This document shows, piece by piece, positions 13,701 through 26,204 of a stretch of 64,000 bases of DNA. The notes under the pieces were generated by a model that was not told the DNA's origin, searched no databases, and was given only the letters and a program-made list of their open reading frames with translations. The stretch comes from Istiophorus platypterus. Its lineage: Eukaryota; Chordata; Actinopteri; Istiophoriformes; Istiophoridae. Numbering within the stretch: the stretch's first letter is position 1; each line of letters starts with the position of its first letter. The stretch is from the NCBI GenBank assembly GCA_016859345.1, contig CM029121.1:26609027-26673026 (forward strand), in the 5' to 3' direction. Both the position numbers and the translations under genes were made by a program.

Positions 13701-16429
13701 TTCGCAGGCGGGGCGTTGCTGGCGGACCCCTTCGGTTTATGCCTTTCTGCCACGGTATCACCTGCGCATCCTTTCTGCAACACACGTGTATTTATTTGCG
13801 TTGGTTGTGTGAATATTTCTCTGTGGGCTGAATCAGTCCTGGGTGTATTTTTCCCTTGGTGGTCTGAAGTTGTTTTATTGGTGGGTCCTTTGAGCTCATC
13901 AGGGGAAGAATACTTACTCATGGCTACAGTTGTTCAATTTAGTCGTAGGATCTTTCCCTTGTAACAAGATTCAATTAGTGTCTTGCTGTATTTTCATCTG
14001 AGGATAATCAATGATATCGATTTACTTCACAAATGAGAAGGGCTCTGCTTCGCCGGCGTTCAGGGGAAGATGCAACATGCTTGTTACACATTCAGGACGG
14101 CGGATTACAGTGGCTTGTTGTGTTGTTTTTGGGGTGGAGGGGATTAAGCTGCTTCCTGCTGACACTTATTAAGCCGGCAGCGATTAATTTTTTTGGGGGG
14201 CGGATTAGCTCTTGTGGCGATATCCTTGTCGCTGAGATCTCCCTCAAACGGCTGCGGGACCTTTTCCGCCCGATCGACCTGTAGAACTGTGTGACATAGA
14301 CGGTCCAATCGGCGCTGGCCGTTTGCCATTCGTTCTGCGAGCCTGTGGCACCCAAACATGTCGCCCAACGACCGCCCTCGGGCCGACGCCGTTTGCGGCC
14401 GCCACTCAGAACCTCCCCTTCGAGCGCAGTTTTGTGGTGTCGATCTACTGTGACTAAGACTCATGTTAAGTCTCCCGGCAGAATCCGCCTCGGATTCCTC
14501 GGGAGCCCCCTCGGACGGCAGAGCCTTCACCGCCTAACCCTCTGCTATGAATAGTCACTTCTTTGCCACGAGTAACATGTAATTTCCCCGGTTGAATGCA
14601 GAGTCAATAACGATTGAGGTCGGTGTTCTGCCGTTTCCTAGCTGTGCCGCCGTAGCGCCATGCGCCGCAAGTTGAAAATAAATTGCATTGACCCAATGTG
14701 AAACCGCTCTGTCTGCGAAAATCCACTTCCCGCTGGGTCAGAACGCGGCGTCCAGGGTTTTGGCGGTGGAGAACAGGAGCGCCGCCTCCCCCTCCCTCTG
14801 TCCCTCCTCCTCTAATAGATTTATCTCCGTCGGGAGTTTGACTCCGATCTCCGGCCCCCCCCCCCGCTCCGACTGCCGAAGCCGATGGGCTGTGTCCCTC
14901 CATCACCTGACCCCTGACCCCCGCAGCCTCCCCACTCAATCACCGGCTCCTCTAGACGGAGAGGAGGCGCTGGGGGTTATGAAAGCATTTATCCGCCAGT
15001 CAGCGCTTGGGGCTGCCTGCCCCGCCGCTTTAACATCTGAATGATTCCCCCCCGATGCGCCGCTGAGGACCGAGCGTCGGCTGCTTCAGGGGCGGGGGAT
15101 GTTCGAAGGGCAGCGACACGTCACTCCATCATCGTGGTGGATTACTAACACACACCACATGGCCCTAAGCTCCGCGCCTCAGGGGTCGGCCTCGCAAAAA
15201 TGCATTAGGAGGGCTGACCCCCCCCACTGGATCTTACCCAACGCTGATTTCTTCCAACCCGTCTCTTATCTTTAGCTCTATGAAAAGTCATTGCACGCCC
15301 GCTCATGCTCTCTGTCATTTGTTTGCTCTTCGAGTAACATGGCTGCTGGATCCTTGCGTTTTTAACTGTTAAATATAAAAAAAAAGAAGGTAAAATCATC
15401 GCTTTTGATTGTGTGTCTGTAGGACTCGACGATATGGCCAGAAAAAAAATCGACTTTATGGAAGTTAATTTTACAGGTCACGTACTGGTGCCACACTAGC
15501 AAAGAACCGTATATGGAAGATGCAAATCCAGATTAATCGGTTTCAGCACGGGCCCATCACATCGAACCGTCTGCTCATGCCGACAGTGTTTTCTTGACAT
15601 TTGCCCGATACCTGTAGGCAGCTTTACTCACCTGTCAGGTAGGAACTATAGAGGAGTTTAGTGCCTGTTCATCAAACCTGAGTCCGCTCACGAATCCGAT
15701 TTTCAATTCTGAAACCTTTCTGAATTAAACCTTTTAGAGTAGTTTGGCAACAAAAAGAAGTTTCAGCTGTTTTGTGTTACAAAACATATAAATCTGTATT
15801 CAAGAGTCCCGCTTCTTCTAATAACGTTAATAGCACAACCGGCAATTTTGATCTGTGATTTACGGATCCATGACCAGACAAACATCACGCTGACACTAGT
15901 AGAAACAACGGTGATTAAGCACCAAACCTAAGCCAGGGAGATTCCACTGAGCTGAAGGGTTGTAGGACTCTGACAAAAAGAGTCGGTCAGCGCTCCTGGA
16001 CGTCCGACTCTGGGGGTTTGCTGCAGCTGCGAAATCTGCGAAAGCAAAAGTAAAAACAACGCAGGCCAGTAAACAGTCTGTTAATATCAAGGTAATAAAC
16101 TGCTGATGTTCATAACGAGCGATGCAGGTAATGTCAGCTGAAGGTTACCTCGGTTACCTCGTCGCACCGCAACGTGGCGTGACACCGGCGGGGGGCCGTG
16201 GCCGAGGCCTAGCGCTTGTCCGCCGTGGGTCCTGACGAATCCGGGCGCCTCGGCGACGTGAAGCCTGGACCCGAAGCGGCGAGACCGAGCGGGAATCTGG
16301 CGACTCCCCGCTCTCCTCACAGCTGAACCTTGTCGGGGAGAAGAAAACCTGAAGCCGAGCCGTCGCTTTCGCTCAACGTGAGGAGGGGTGAAAAAGAAGC
16401 GAGATGTTCTTTGGGCCTTTTCTTTTGTC

Positions 16430-16582
16430 TTGGGAGCCGATCCTGCCGAAGACGTCCGTTCTTGTCAGCCTCCCCGTTACCTGTTGCCTGTCACCTGTTC
16501 CTTATCCCGACCCTGCCGCCTGAAAGCTTTTGCATTCGCCTCGTCCTCTAATAAAGCCGCTTCATTGAAATAAATCGCTGGC
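16430..16582 (+). mobile_element. Possible LTR retrotransposon remnant
   Basis: The string CCCGACCCTGCCGCCTG followed about 35 bp later by AATAAAGCCGCTTCATTGAA resembles the polyadenylation-signal end of teleost Gypsy-type LTRs as I remember them. No primer-binding site, gag/pol frame or partner LTR was found nearby, so this would be an isolated LTR piece. Confidence 0.3.
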
Positions 16583-17571
16583 GGAGGGTGGTTGTGGGGA
16601 TTGTGTTTAAATAGCCAATTTTGCTAGTTTCAACTTTGTTCGAACTTGACTTTTTGAGGGAGCGACAGCTCCCTTTCTGCTTCTCGACGAGAAACATGTA
16701 CGTTGTAATAATTTGACTCATCAACACATGCGTGCCATTAAAAAAAAGAAAAAGCAGATTAATTGAATTCATTCACGACGCCCTATTTATCTGGCACTTC
16801 TTTACTCTCTTCTCCCGTTTGTTTGTTTTTAAAAGCTTCCCTATAAATAAATTGTACCGGCTTTTTCGTTTGAATCGAACTTTGACAGAAATCTGTCACC
16901 GAAATAGTAAAGAATCGTTTGGCAGCACCTGCTTTTTAAGTTCATGAGCAGCCGCGATCACTCAAAAAAAACAAAAAAATGAAAGACAAAAAAACCCCAA
17001 CACAATGGCACGGCATGAATCAAACCGAGACCCGAGAAACGCCAACTTACAACACAATACGATAACTAAAGTAATGAGGAGATTTATGGGGTGCTGGTTA
17101 TTTGCTCTTCAGTTTATGGGGGGGGGGGGGACATTTGACAGGCGGCTGAAAGGAGATGATGAACAGAGAGCTGGAGGAGGAGGAGGAGGGAGGAGATGAA
17201 AGATGGAAAGTGTTGCACAAATAATAATCAGTGAAGGTCAGTCCGAGGCCGGGCAGCTGACAGCGCCTTTTTAAATGATGAAAGAAATGAAAAATTCAAA
17301 ATGAGCAATTTGATTATCTTCTCGTCAGCGGCCCCGGTGATGCGCGGAGGACGGACGGCCTGTTTGCACTTCATTTCATTACGGTTGAGGGGGGGCGGGT
17401 GGGGGGGGGGTGAAGACGGATAAAGCGAGCGGGTCAGCGGCTGAATATTGAAATGATGACGGCAGTCCTCTCCACGCGGTCCGACCCCGAGGTTGAAACA
17501 CTTCTCAGAGAGGGGAAAAAGTAAAGTGGAGGGACACGGTTTGATGGGGGAACAATCACTGGGAGCGAACC

Positions 17572-17900
17572 TTAAAGGACCAGTGCGTAGGAAGAAGTTC
17601 ATCCCTTGGCAGATGTAGAATATGATATCTGTAATTATGTTCTGATTAGCGAATAACTCCCTGAATTTAAGAACGGTCGCGTTTTCGTGGGCTTTGAAAC
17701 GGGCCCCTCGTATCTGCGCAGGGGAGCCGGTCCTCTTCCATGGCGACCGCCAACGTGGAACCGCCATGTCCCTACGGGAGCCCGAAACGGGCAAACCGAG
17801 CGCCGGTCCCGGAGGGGGCCTTTCGCGTTTTTACGTTACCGCCGCAGGTTCTCCTGCCACCGCAGGCTTGGAGAGGGGAGGGTCGAGGGGAGGGCGATCT
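17572..17900 (+). mobile_element. MITE-like element, right end missing
   Basis: The sequence begins TTAAAGGACCAGTGCGTAGG and continues through CTGAATTTAAGAACGGT, GGGAGCCGGTCCTCTTCC, CCGCCATGTCC and GGCCTTTCGCGTTTTTACG. I recognise this series as a very common teleost non-autonomous element that starts TTAAAGGTCCAGTGTGTA and ends with the inverted copy. The matching 3' terminal repeat is not present after 17900, so the right end is lost or decayed. The open frames at 17228-17912 cross it and are spurious. Confidence 0.65.
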
Positions 17901-18289
17901 GAGGTGATATGAACAGACATCATAGAGGCTGAAGTCTGACTGTTTACAGTCACACCACCGGTGGCGAAATCCGCCCGCGACGAGATTCTGTCCTGATAGT
18001 TTTCATTCTTTTTCCCTCGATCCCCCATTGATCCGGAGAGGTTCACGGTCGGGGTTTCTCCATGGCGGAATCATCCCGACCCAGTGGGATCGCGGCAGCG
18101 GGAAAAAGGTCAACCTCACGCCGCTTCGGGAAGTGACGCCGTTTTTTTGGTTTTTTTTATGATCTCTGGGGAATAAAGACATTTTACAAAAAGCGCCGAC
18201 GTTCTTGGTAAGCTGTGACATTTTTGCAAAGATCAGGCAATGTTTATTTATCTATTTATTTTTTGGAAGGAGATGATATTCTTTTACAT

Positions 18290-18485
18290 TCTAGGGAAAA
18301 ATGAGACTTTTGGAAAGAGTGACATTTATGGAGACTGAGGACATTTTTGGTAAAGAACCTCATTCTTTAAAGGGCTGTTTGAGGGCTGAGACTTCAGGGT
18401 TAGGCGTAGAACGGGGTTTTAGCTTGGGTCAGAGTTATGGTCGGGGACGGTCCTCACAGGTCCGTGTGAAGTCAGTAGCGGTCAG
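18290..18485 (+). repeat. Teleost GGGGACATTTTGG-type dispersed repeat
   Basis: The order is GAGGACATTTTTGGTAAAG, then TTTAAAGGGCTGTTTGAGGG, GGGTTAGGCGTAGAACGGG, GGTCAGAGTTATGG and GGTCCTCACAGG. This matches a common fish repeat that is usually found next to TG microsatellites. Recognition is from memory of the family, so boundaries are approximate. Confidence 0.5.
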
Positions 18486-20041
18486 AATTTTTTCCCCGTG
18501 AATAAACATGACAAGCTCGGTGGGCACCGGTGGAGATGCTATCGTGCATTCGGTGGTCCACCTTGCTGTTATGTCACCCGTAGGTGTCAAGTCACATTAT
18601 CAGACCGTGGGCGGGAGAGGGGCGGGGGTGGTGGGGGGTTGTGTCTCCGTTATCAGCCTGTCTCGGCTCTGTCGACGGCTCTATTTGTGGCTGCTGCGAT
18701 GGATTTCTCTGCTCTGGTTCTCAAATTTCGCCATGCTCGTCACGCAGGGAATGGACGCCGCCAGATGTTGTCGTTCTGTCGGTCAGGTGTTGTTTGTGAA
18801 CAAATAGACGGGAGCAGATTTGTTTTTTTTGGTGTCGATCTCAGCTTTGGAGAGAACTTCCATCATGCAGATTTACAACTCATAATGTATAAAAAACTGG
18901 CACTCAGGTGTGATGGAAACCTTTTTCATTATAGGAAGCCACTCTTGGCTGGACCGCAACAGCAGGGCCAGCCCCATAATCATAAACGTCTTCGAGTGAC
19001 TGAGGGAGTGATAAAGTGTTGGAGTTTCCCCATTGGCTCTTACGAAATGAATTGGCACAAACAGATGCTATTGCGTCATCAGGGGGCATTTACAGGCAGT
19101 GTAGCCAACTTACCAACTTTGTCACTAGATTTACCGACTTTTCACACCCCTTTAGGGACTTTTCCTCACAGAAGCACACGATGACAAATCTAGACTCTTT
19201 GGACAAACTTAGCTCTTTCCTGTTGAAGAGAGTTGCCAGTATTGCCCTGTGAGTGTGACGTGGGGTTTTACCTCTGCAGGTGCGACTATACGACTCATTC
19301 AACTGATCACGAAGCAGTTCACAAAGACATGGATGAGCTTCTAACATCCTCTGTGATCATTTTACAAGTAAATATGGCTGAAATCACAGCACAGCCGTTT
19401 CTAACTTATTCAATGCATTTTTTGTCAGACAGTGTCATGGTTATAAAATCAGGATTTTAGCACAAGAGCAGCAGGTTAGAAATGACAGCTGGTTAACGTG
19501 TTGCCTTAATGGGCGGAAAAAGCATGTAAATGATCATAGAGTCATAGAATCATAGAGTATTCAGCTGTATTAAAATACTGTATATGAGAGCGCAGACAGT
19601 AGGAAAGTAGCAAACAGATAAAGGATAGTTGAGCCATATACTACGTTTTGACCCAGTTCGTTTCATGTTAAGCAGAGAAAAAGATCTGACGGCTGAAGGT
19701 TTAGAGAATGAAAAAAATCTCTACTTCTATTTTTATTCATCCTTTTTATAAGGAGATATTTCGTCTTGTCCTAATCTTTTTTGCAGGTTTTTCATTTCAT
19801 ATACTATAAAAAAGTTAAAAATTTTCAGTGACTCTTTCCCGTGACTGTGCCTCCTGTCACTCCCTTTATTGGCTGTCATCAACTAACTTAATTATAAAAA
19901 AAAGTTTAAAATGATTAAAAAATAAATGAATGAATAAATAAATAAATAAATATATACCGTCAAAGCTCCTCTCAGTCCGCTGTCATTTTCTAATCGAATC
20001 AGCTGCTTTACAAACTGCAGTCTAAGCAGGTAACATGTAAA

Positions 20042-20087
20042 AACACACACACAAACACACACACACACATACACACACATACACACA

Positions 20088-20123
<36 letters not shown>
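20042..20123. repeat. (CA)n microsatellite
   Basis: About 40 AC units interrupted by CAA and CAT. Confidence 0.95.
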
Positions 20124-20125
<2 letters not shown>

Positions 20126-20189
20126 AAAACAGCCAGTCACCTTGAACAAAGATTTATGTTTCGCAAACTCAGTGGCCAATCTTGTCAGG

Positions 20190-20420
20190 GATAATTAAAG
20201 GTGTGAAACACGCTAATGAGAGCGTGTGTGGAGGCCTGACAGATATTCAATGTTCATTCCGTCATGCAAATGTGCCGCGGCCGAATATTTTCCTGCTGTG
20301 TTTATGAATCAAGCGATCGATAAGTCGCTCGGCCCGCCGCCGTGACTGACAGCTCCGTTAAGAGACGCCGTCAACGCGAGCCGAGCTAACGGGAAGGGGG
20401 CCCCGCCCACCACCCAATAT
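20190..20420. promoter_or_regulatory. Candidate conserved non-coding element
   Basis: A repeat-free stretch contains GGATAATTAAAGG, CGCTAATGAGAG, the perfect octamer ATGCAAAT at 20264-20271, GCCGAATATTTTCC and two closely placed TGACAG/TGACTGACAG boxes (TALE-homeodomain type). The octamer is the POU-factor consensus. The combination looks like a developmental enhancer, but function and conservation are inferred. Confidence 0.4.
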
Positions 20421-21702
20421 TCAAATCACGGGCCCGAATCCTAATTGGATCCTGTTTGTTTTGACAGATTGATTGATCTTCTCCCATGTTTGTTTTTTTT
20501 CACTGCTATAGTGGACGAGGAGAAGCTGGACCCTGTTTCCATCCTTGACGAAACATGGCACCATAACTTCAAATACTTTTACAGAATAAAGACAAACTTT
20601 GTAAGAAAGTTCTTCTATCATGACCACACATACAGATAATGTGCATCAGACTCTTTTTAGTTTAGCGTAGCTTGAGTTTTTAATGGGGGGGAGGGGCTGC
20701 TGAAAAAGCTAAATCTTCTCTGGGTTGAACAAGGCTGAGCTGGGAAAAAAAAATTACTGGCACCGGCTAAGATGGACCGGCCAGGTCCGGCTGTAGCTCC
20801 GGCTCTGGCTCCTTTACAAGCTTGGTTTATACATGAGTAAATACAGGGGGCCGCGAGCCGAGCCCTGGCTCTGATCTGCAGGGATGGACGGATCGATGCT
20901 GGGGGGGGGATGCAAGTAATTTGCGATTGAAAAAAGCGCCTCCAGCCTCCAACCTGCTTTTAAAGGTCATTTTGTCGTGAAGTCAAGTGTGCGCCATTTT
21001 GGAAAAGCTGTGGCGACAGCTCAACCCCCCCCAATGAAAACGGCGGTCCCAGTCTTTGGGGGGGGGGGTGTTTATCTGTCAATTATTTATGGGCGGGTGG
21101 GGTCGGGTTGGGGCAGCTGTGCTTCGAGCCAAGCGCCGATGTTTATCAGAGCGAAGTCATGTTACACTCAGCACCCTGCTGTTAACAGAAATAATGTTCC
21201 CATGCTTTTAATTCCAACCGTTACTTCCTGCTCCTGATCAGCGCTGAGCCACAGTCAACACAACAGGCTCTGATGCGACCTGCGGAGGGAAACGGTGCAG
21301 GGCCCTTCAATGTGGAAATCATGGAGGGAGCCCGGAGTTTCCTCCGTAGGGGCTTTGAAAATCGATCGAGGGCAAAAGGCAGCGTACGCTCCCGACATGA
21401 CTCTTGCTGCGCTGATGAATCACCGCTGTGGAAATGGAAGCTGTACCGAATTAATCAAGACAAGAGGTGAACACGGAGGAAGTTTTGAGTTCGAATTAGG
21501 TGCGGGACGGGGGAAATTAAAATCGAAAAGCCTGGTTAAAGGCCCGGTTCTCTCTGCCTCTGAGATAAATAAAGGCCCCGGCCACTATTTGAGAAATTAC
21601 GGTGTCTAATTTCCCTCATGATTAAGACCGGCCTGAATATGAATCTTTAAAAAAAAAAGAAAAAATTCTGGAAATTATGTTTCGGAACGTGCAGATCGTC
21701 TT

Positions 21703-21738
21703 AGGCTCATCTCTGGTCTCTAGATGAGAGATGAGCCT
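21703..21738. other. Perfect hairpin, 12-bp arms
   Basis: AGGCTCATCTCT at 21703-21714 is matched by AGAGATGAGCCT at 21727-21738, with a 12-base loop. It is short for a pre-miRNA and its flanks do not extend the pairing. Confidence 0.7.
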
Positions 21739-24689
21739 CCGAGAATTAGAACTCTCTTCTTTGGATTAACAAAATCTGCGGGAGAGTGTCACAACAGGAT
21801 TTGATCTCCTGTCTCTAAAACCGCTTACGTCCGGGTCGACGTTGCACTTCAGCTGCACGAATTACCTCTGTGCACAAACACGTACAAATCAAGCGGCGTG
21901 ATATCGGCCGCGATCCTGAACCGCGCTGCGGCCGGGCCTCTACACGGCGTCCTCGGGTCGTTCTCTGAGGGCTCTCGCTCGACGACCGGGGCCGCTGAAG
22001 CCGGAGAAACCGGGGCCCGCCTCCAATGCCTCGGATGGTCCTTCGGGAGTCGCCTCAGGGCCCTTCGCTGGCTTCGTCTTCCGGCGGGGAGAGAATAAAC
22101 GATGATCTCATTCCAGTAACCCTCTCTCTCTCTCGCCGCTCTTATCTAGGAAACGGCGCCGCGGCAGCCCTTCCCGCCACCGCGGAGGCCTATTAGGAGC
22201 CTCTGAGTGGCCCCGACATTCGGCGATATCGCTTCCCATCGACCTCCTCCACCTGCCAGTGGAAAATGGATGTGGCGTCAGAGGTTCGGATGTGTGATTC
22301 ATCCTGAGTCTAGGGCCCAGGACCAGGCTGAGACCTGACTTTCTTTCTTTCTTACTTTCTTTTCTTTCTTTCTTTCTATATTTTCCGTGAAAGGAAATTC
22401 ATGGGTAGTTGCTCAGAAGTTCGACGGAGCAGAAATCAATTCTGGTTCCTTGGTGCCAGTTCGGAGTTTTGGTTCCTTGTTTTTTTTCTTTAATCAACAG
22501 CTTCCAGTGATTTTTCTATTTATGCCCTTTTTTTATTCCATTGTCTTGATGGTTTTACCTCTGTGGTTACTTGGAAGCTTCCGGAAGCTTTTCCCATCTC
22601 CACACAGGATCTCCGGAGCTCGGCCAGTTACCATCGGGGTTCTTGGTCGCCACTCTTGCCGAGGCCCTTCTCCCCCTATCCTTCAGTGCTGGGGGCCACC
22701 GTTCCGTTGGGAACCTTCAACGCAGCAGAATTTCTATTTATTTATTCTTTCTTTTTCTTTTCTGTAGCCTGTCCCCAGACATTTGCCTCCACAGCATCTC
22801 TGTTGGCAGTTTCCTTCATCCACATTGCTCTGAGGTGAATGTGAGACCTTAAATAGACACAGATGTGAACCTTCCCATACCATTATCGTTATCATTATCA
22901 TTATAGATTAAATTTACCACAGGTGGATTCAAGTGACGGTGTTAAACATCTCCGATAATCAAGCAAAAAGGGAGAAACCAGAGCTAAAGTGTTTACACAT
23001 TTATGTCAAGTTGATTTTTCAGTTTTTCATTTTAATAAATTTGCAAAAATATCTAAAATTCTGTTTCAAATTGTTAACATGAGACATTTAGTGTAGATTT
23101 TAACAAAGGGGAAAATGGATTTAAATGATTTTCGCTTAAGGCTTCAACATAAAAAAACGTGAAAGAAAGTGAAGGGGTCTGAAAACTCTCTGAACGAGCT
23201 GCAACCTGACACATTTCAGCCACATGTGAGAATGTCTGCTTGACAAATTTTAGTTTACCGACGCCCATCACGTCTCTTTTTCAAGGCCGTTTCTTGTTTA
23301 AACTTCCCTTCACTTTAGCAGTTTTATGTGTTGTTTTGCATATTGTCGTTTGTTGGGATGAAGCAGCGTAACATCTGGCGATGGGACGACGGTTAGGAAG
23401 TCGGCCCCCTGGACGACATCGGCACATTCGCAGCACGTCGGACGAGATTACAGTGAAATGACGAAAGAAAAGCCGCGAGTCTTCTCTTCTGAGAGGCTGA
23501 AATCTACAAAAGTGAAACAAACCAAATAAAAATCCCACTTTCAACAACCTCACAATGTCACATTTTGAACTTCTCCCTCCTCCCCAGGGTCAGTATGTAC
23601 ACTAAAGGCCCACTTACTAGCTTATTTGGGGGGGGGGGTGAATGGTGTCTCAGAGTCTTTGCTGAGATCTGAGCCGGATCTGTTCACTGAAGAAGCCATG
23701 AAATGCAACCCCCCCCCCCAAAAAAAAAAGTAGTAAGTGGACTTTTGAGGTGAGAATACTTGTCAGAGTGTAGAGTGAGTCACTCTTCATTGGGGAGAAC
23801 GGTGAGGAAAAACTTTACAGGTGAACCAGAGCCTCGCAGACAGGAGAACATAATTCCATCCAATCAAAATTTAATAAAGACTAATTCAATTATGCTGCTG
23901 TGTTTTCTTTTTTTTCTATCACACGAGCCGAGACGTTATTGTTATGGGGATAACACGGCTGGCGTTTCTTCCGGAAATAGGTCCCTGCGTACCCGGCGAT
24001 GATGCAAATCTCATAAATCATCGAGACGATGGGGCTTCGGGGTAATTTGGTTTCGGAGATAAAAATACCCTCCCTGACTCGCGGGCTCCTCCTAGAAACC
24101 CCCTCGGAGAGTTTGCAGAAAGTAGCCGAACAGCCGGCGGCTCGATCCGCAGGGCGACGCTCCGTTGCGACGCGGCCGCGAGAGATGGCGACGCCGGGCC
24201 CGGCGTCGGGGTTTCGTTTTCCATCACCACAGGTCTTGGAGAAAACAGCGGCGGCGTCGGAGGGGCTCCATAGGAAGCAGCAACGCCGTTTACTATAAGT
24301 TTCCCCCACGATTGGTGAGAACATTGCAATCACTTTTCTCAGGGCTGTGAAGTTGACTTTCAGTGGATAAGTGGGGGGATGGCGGCGAGGGGGGGGCAGT
24401 TTTTCTTTCCCTTGGCGGGGGCCTATCACCTCATCGCTAGTAATGTCTTGTCACAGTTAATATTTGCCGCTGCCCGCTCGCATTTAGCGGCGGGGGGGGG
24501 TGGTTATTGTCAGAGCCCGGCTGCAAACCGCCGGCCAAGAAATAGCCCCCAAACAATTGAATCAAAACGACGCTTCTTCCCTTTTTTTCCTTCCACCGCC
24601 GCCGCCGCCACAACCGCCGTCGCGTTACCGTCCTCCATCCCTTTCCTGTTTTGAATCGGTTAACCTTTCTGTTCAGGGAGGCGCGGCGA

Positions 24690-24790
24690 GGTCCTGCTCC
24701 GCAGATTAGCCACTGACGCATTTATCAAGGGATGACAAATGAGCTGTCCTTCCAGATGCCTGATTACTTGACCTTTTATTCTACAGGAGC
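24690..24790. promoter_or_regulatory. Candidate conserved non-coding element
   Basis: A repeat-free segment reads CAGATTAGCC, CGCATTTATCAAGGGATG, ACAAATGAGCTG and CTGATTACTTGACC. ATTA cores and an E-box-like CAAATGAGCTG are close together. Composition-based suggestion only. Confidence 0.3.
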
Positions 24791-26204
24791 CGGGCGGTTA
24801 GCAGAAGGGTGCAGGGGGGGGGGGGGTCCTGACAGAGCTAAGTGGTGCCAGTCTGGTATTTGCCGGACCCCATTGTGTGGTGGGGTTGTGGTGGTGGTGG
24901 TGGTGGTGGATGCGACGGCTGAAGAGACCGAGCCCATCAGCTTCCATTTGAGAAGAAGAAGATGATTGGCTGTCGCTGGCTGGTGAAGGTAATTGAAAAT
25001 TCCATTCCCCCCATTCCCCAGAAACCACCCATCAGCTTCCATTTGAGGCCGAGAGGCTGATGAGTATCGCACATTAAAGCCCGGGTGTGTGTGTGGGGGG
25101 GGGTGTCCGTTCGGCGGCCCCCGATTCGACATCATTTACACGAGTGTAAGGGCATCGGCCCCCGTACGCAGTGTTCCTCCTGCCGCCTCCTTTCCCGCTC
25201 CGCCGGGCATTTTTCAGCTGTGATAGTGTGCTTGTTTGTTTTCCCCCGCCGCCGCCGCCGCCGCCGCCCACGGTGAGCAGGCCCCACCGGTCCCCGCAGT
25301 TCCACTTTGATTTCTACTGAAACCGTTCTAAAAAGGTGTCGGTTCAACTTCACGGAAAGTTTAGAAAAAGGCAGGTTTTTTTTGGTTGATGCTGTCGAAA
25401 CCGCGTTGTATTGAATCCAGGAGTGTTTGTACCCTCGCACACCGGGGGGGGGGCAAATAATAGAGACACCCGTCCATGTCCACAACCCGACGATACGAAA
25501 CCACACGATACGAAAACAGCCATAAAGATGAATCGACACCGCTTAAAAAAACAAAACACTGCTTCATTCTAAGCTTCATGGAGGAAGAACGACTGAGAGG
25601 AGAAAGTGACTTATGGAGCAGTGGGATTCAGGCAGATGGGGGGGGCTGAAATTCACGGGGGGCCGCTGGACTGGATTAAAACCTGGTGAAAACATGGCCG
25701 GTGAGAATTTAGGGGATTTTTTTCTCCCGACGCTCCGCCCGCCCCCATCGGGTTTATTTCCTCATTAACCCCGAAGGCGCCGGAGCGGTTAAACCCCCTC
25801 GACGTCCGACCGGGTGACCAGCGCCCACCGCCCGAAAAAAAAAGGCCAACCGTGCGCGTTCGCCCCCGAGACGGGGAAATCCCAAGGCCGGCGCGTCTAA
25901 GACATGATGATGATAAAGCCGGCAAGTGTCGGCCAGACGGGAACCGCTGACGGCGGCGTGACGGCGACTCGACAGCCTCCATCCCCCCGCGGAGTTGACA
26001 CGTCCGTTGGGCCGCAAGCGGAAGACGTGACGTCGGTTTCGGGCCCGCGCCTCGTCGACGGCTGCGCGCGAACGCCGGCGAGACCGGCCGTTTGAATCTG
26101 CCCATCGCGGTGGACGTGAGGCGGCGCTCGTCTGGGAGAGATGTGTACCCGTTTCCTTTAACTTCCCAGCGCCGCGCATTAATCACTTAGAGCCGGACGT
26201 AACC

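Larger units (their letters stand above)
9690..17570. other. Intergenic, GC/CpG-rich, no gene seen
   Basis: No splice-bounded exon or known protein similarity is visible. Contents include a (GCCACC)n run at 9855-9892, poly-A and poly-T tracts, a CA microsatellite at 10.70 kb, many G/C homopolymers (for example 12340-12352), homeodomain-motif patches near 10.35-10.44, 11.54-11.62 and 17.26-17.39 kb, and a possible LTR-like fragment at 16.43-16.58 kb. Open frames of up to 189 codons are in CpG-rich DNA and have no recognisable domain. Confidence 0.45.

Noticed and set aside
14890..14975. CCGGCTCCTCTAGACGGAGA stretch as a third LINE shard
   Set aside because: Only about 30 bases resemble the LINE block and the flanking order is not kept, so chance similarity cannot be excluded.
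15420..15480. GACGATATGGCCAGAAAAAA as the end of another fish MITE
   Set aside because: The match is short and from memory, and no second terminal repeat was found.
20740..20850. CTCCGGCTCTGGCTCC-rich stretch as a hAT-type element end
   Set aside because: Low-complexity similarity only, and no terminal repeat or duplication is visible.
25653..26186. 177-codon minus-strand frame in CpG-rich DNA
   Set aside because: Arg/Pro/Gly-rich translation without a domain. Several frames are open here because the DNA is GC-rich.
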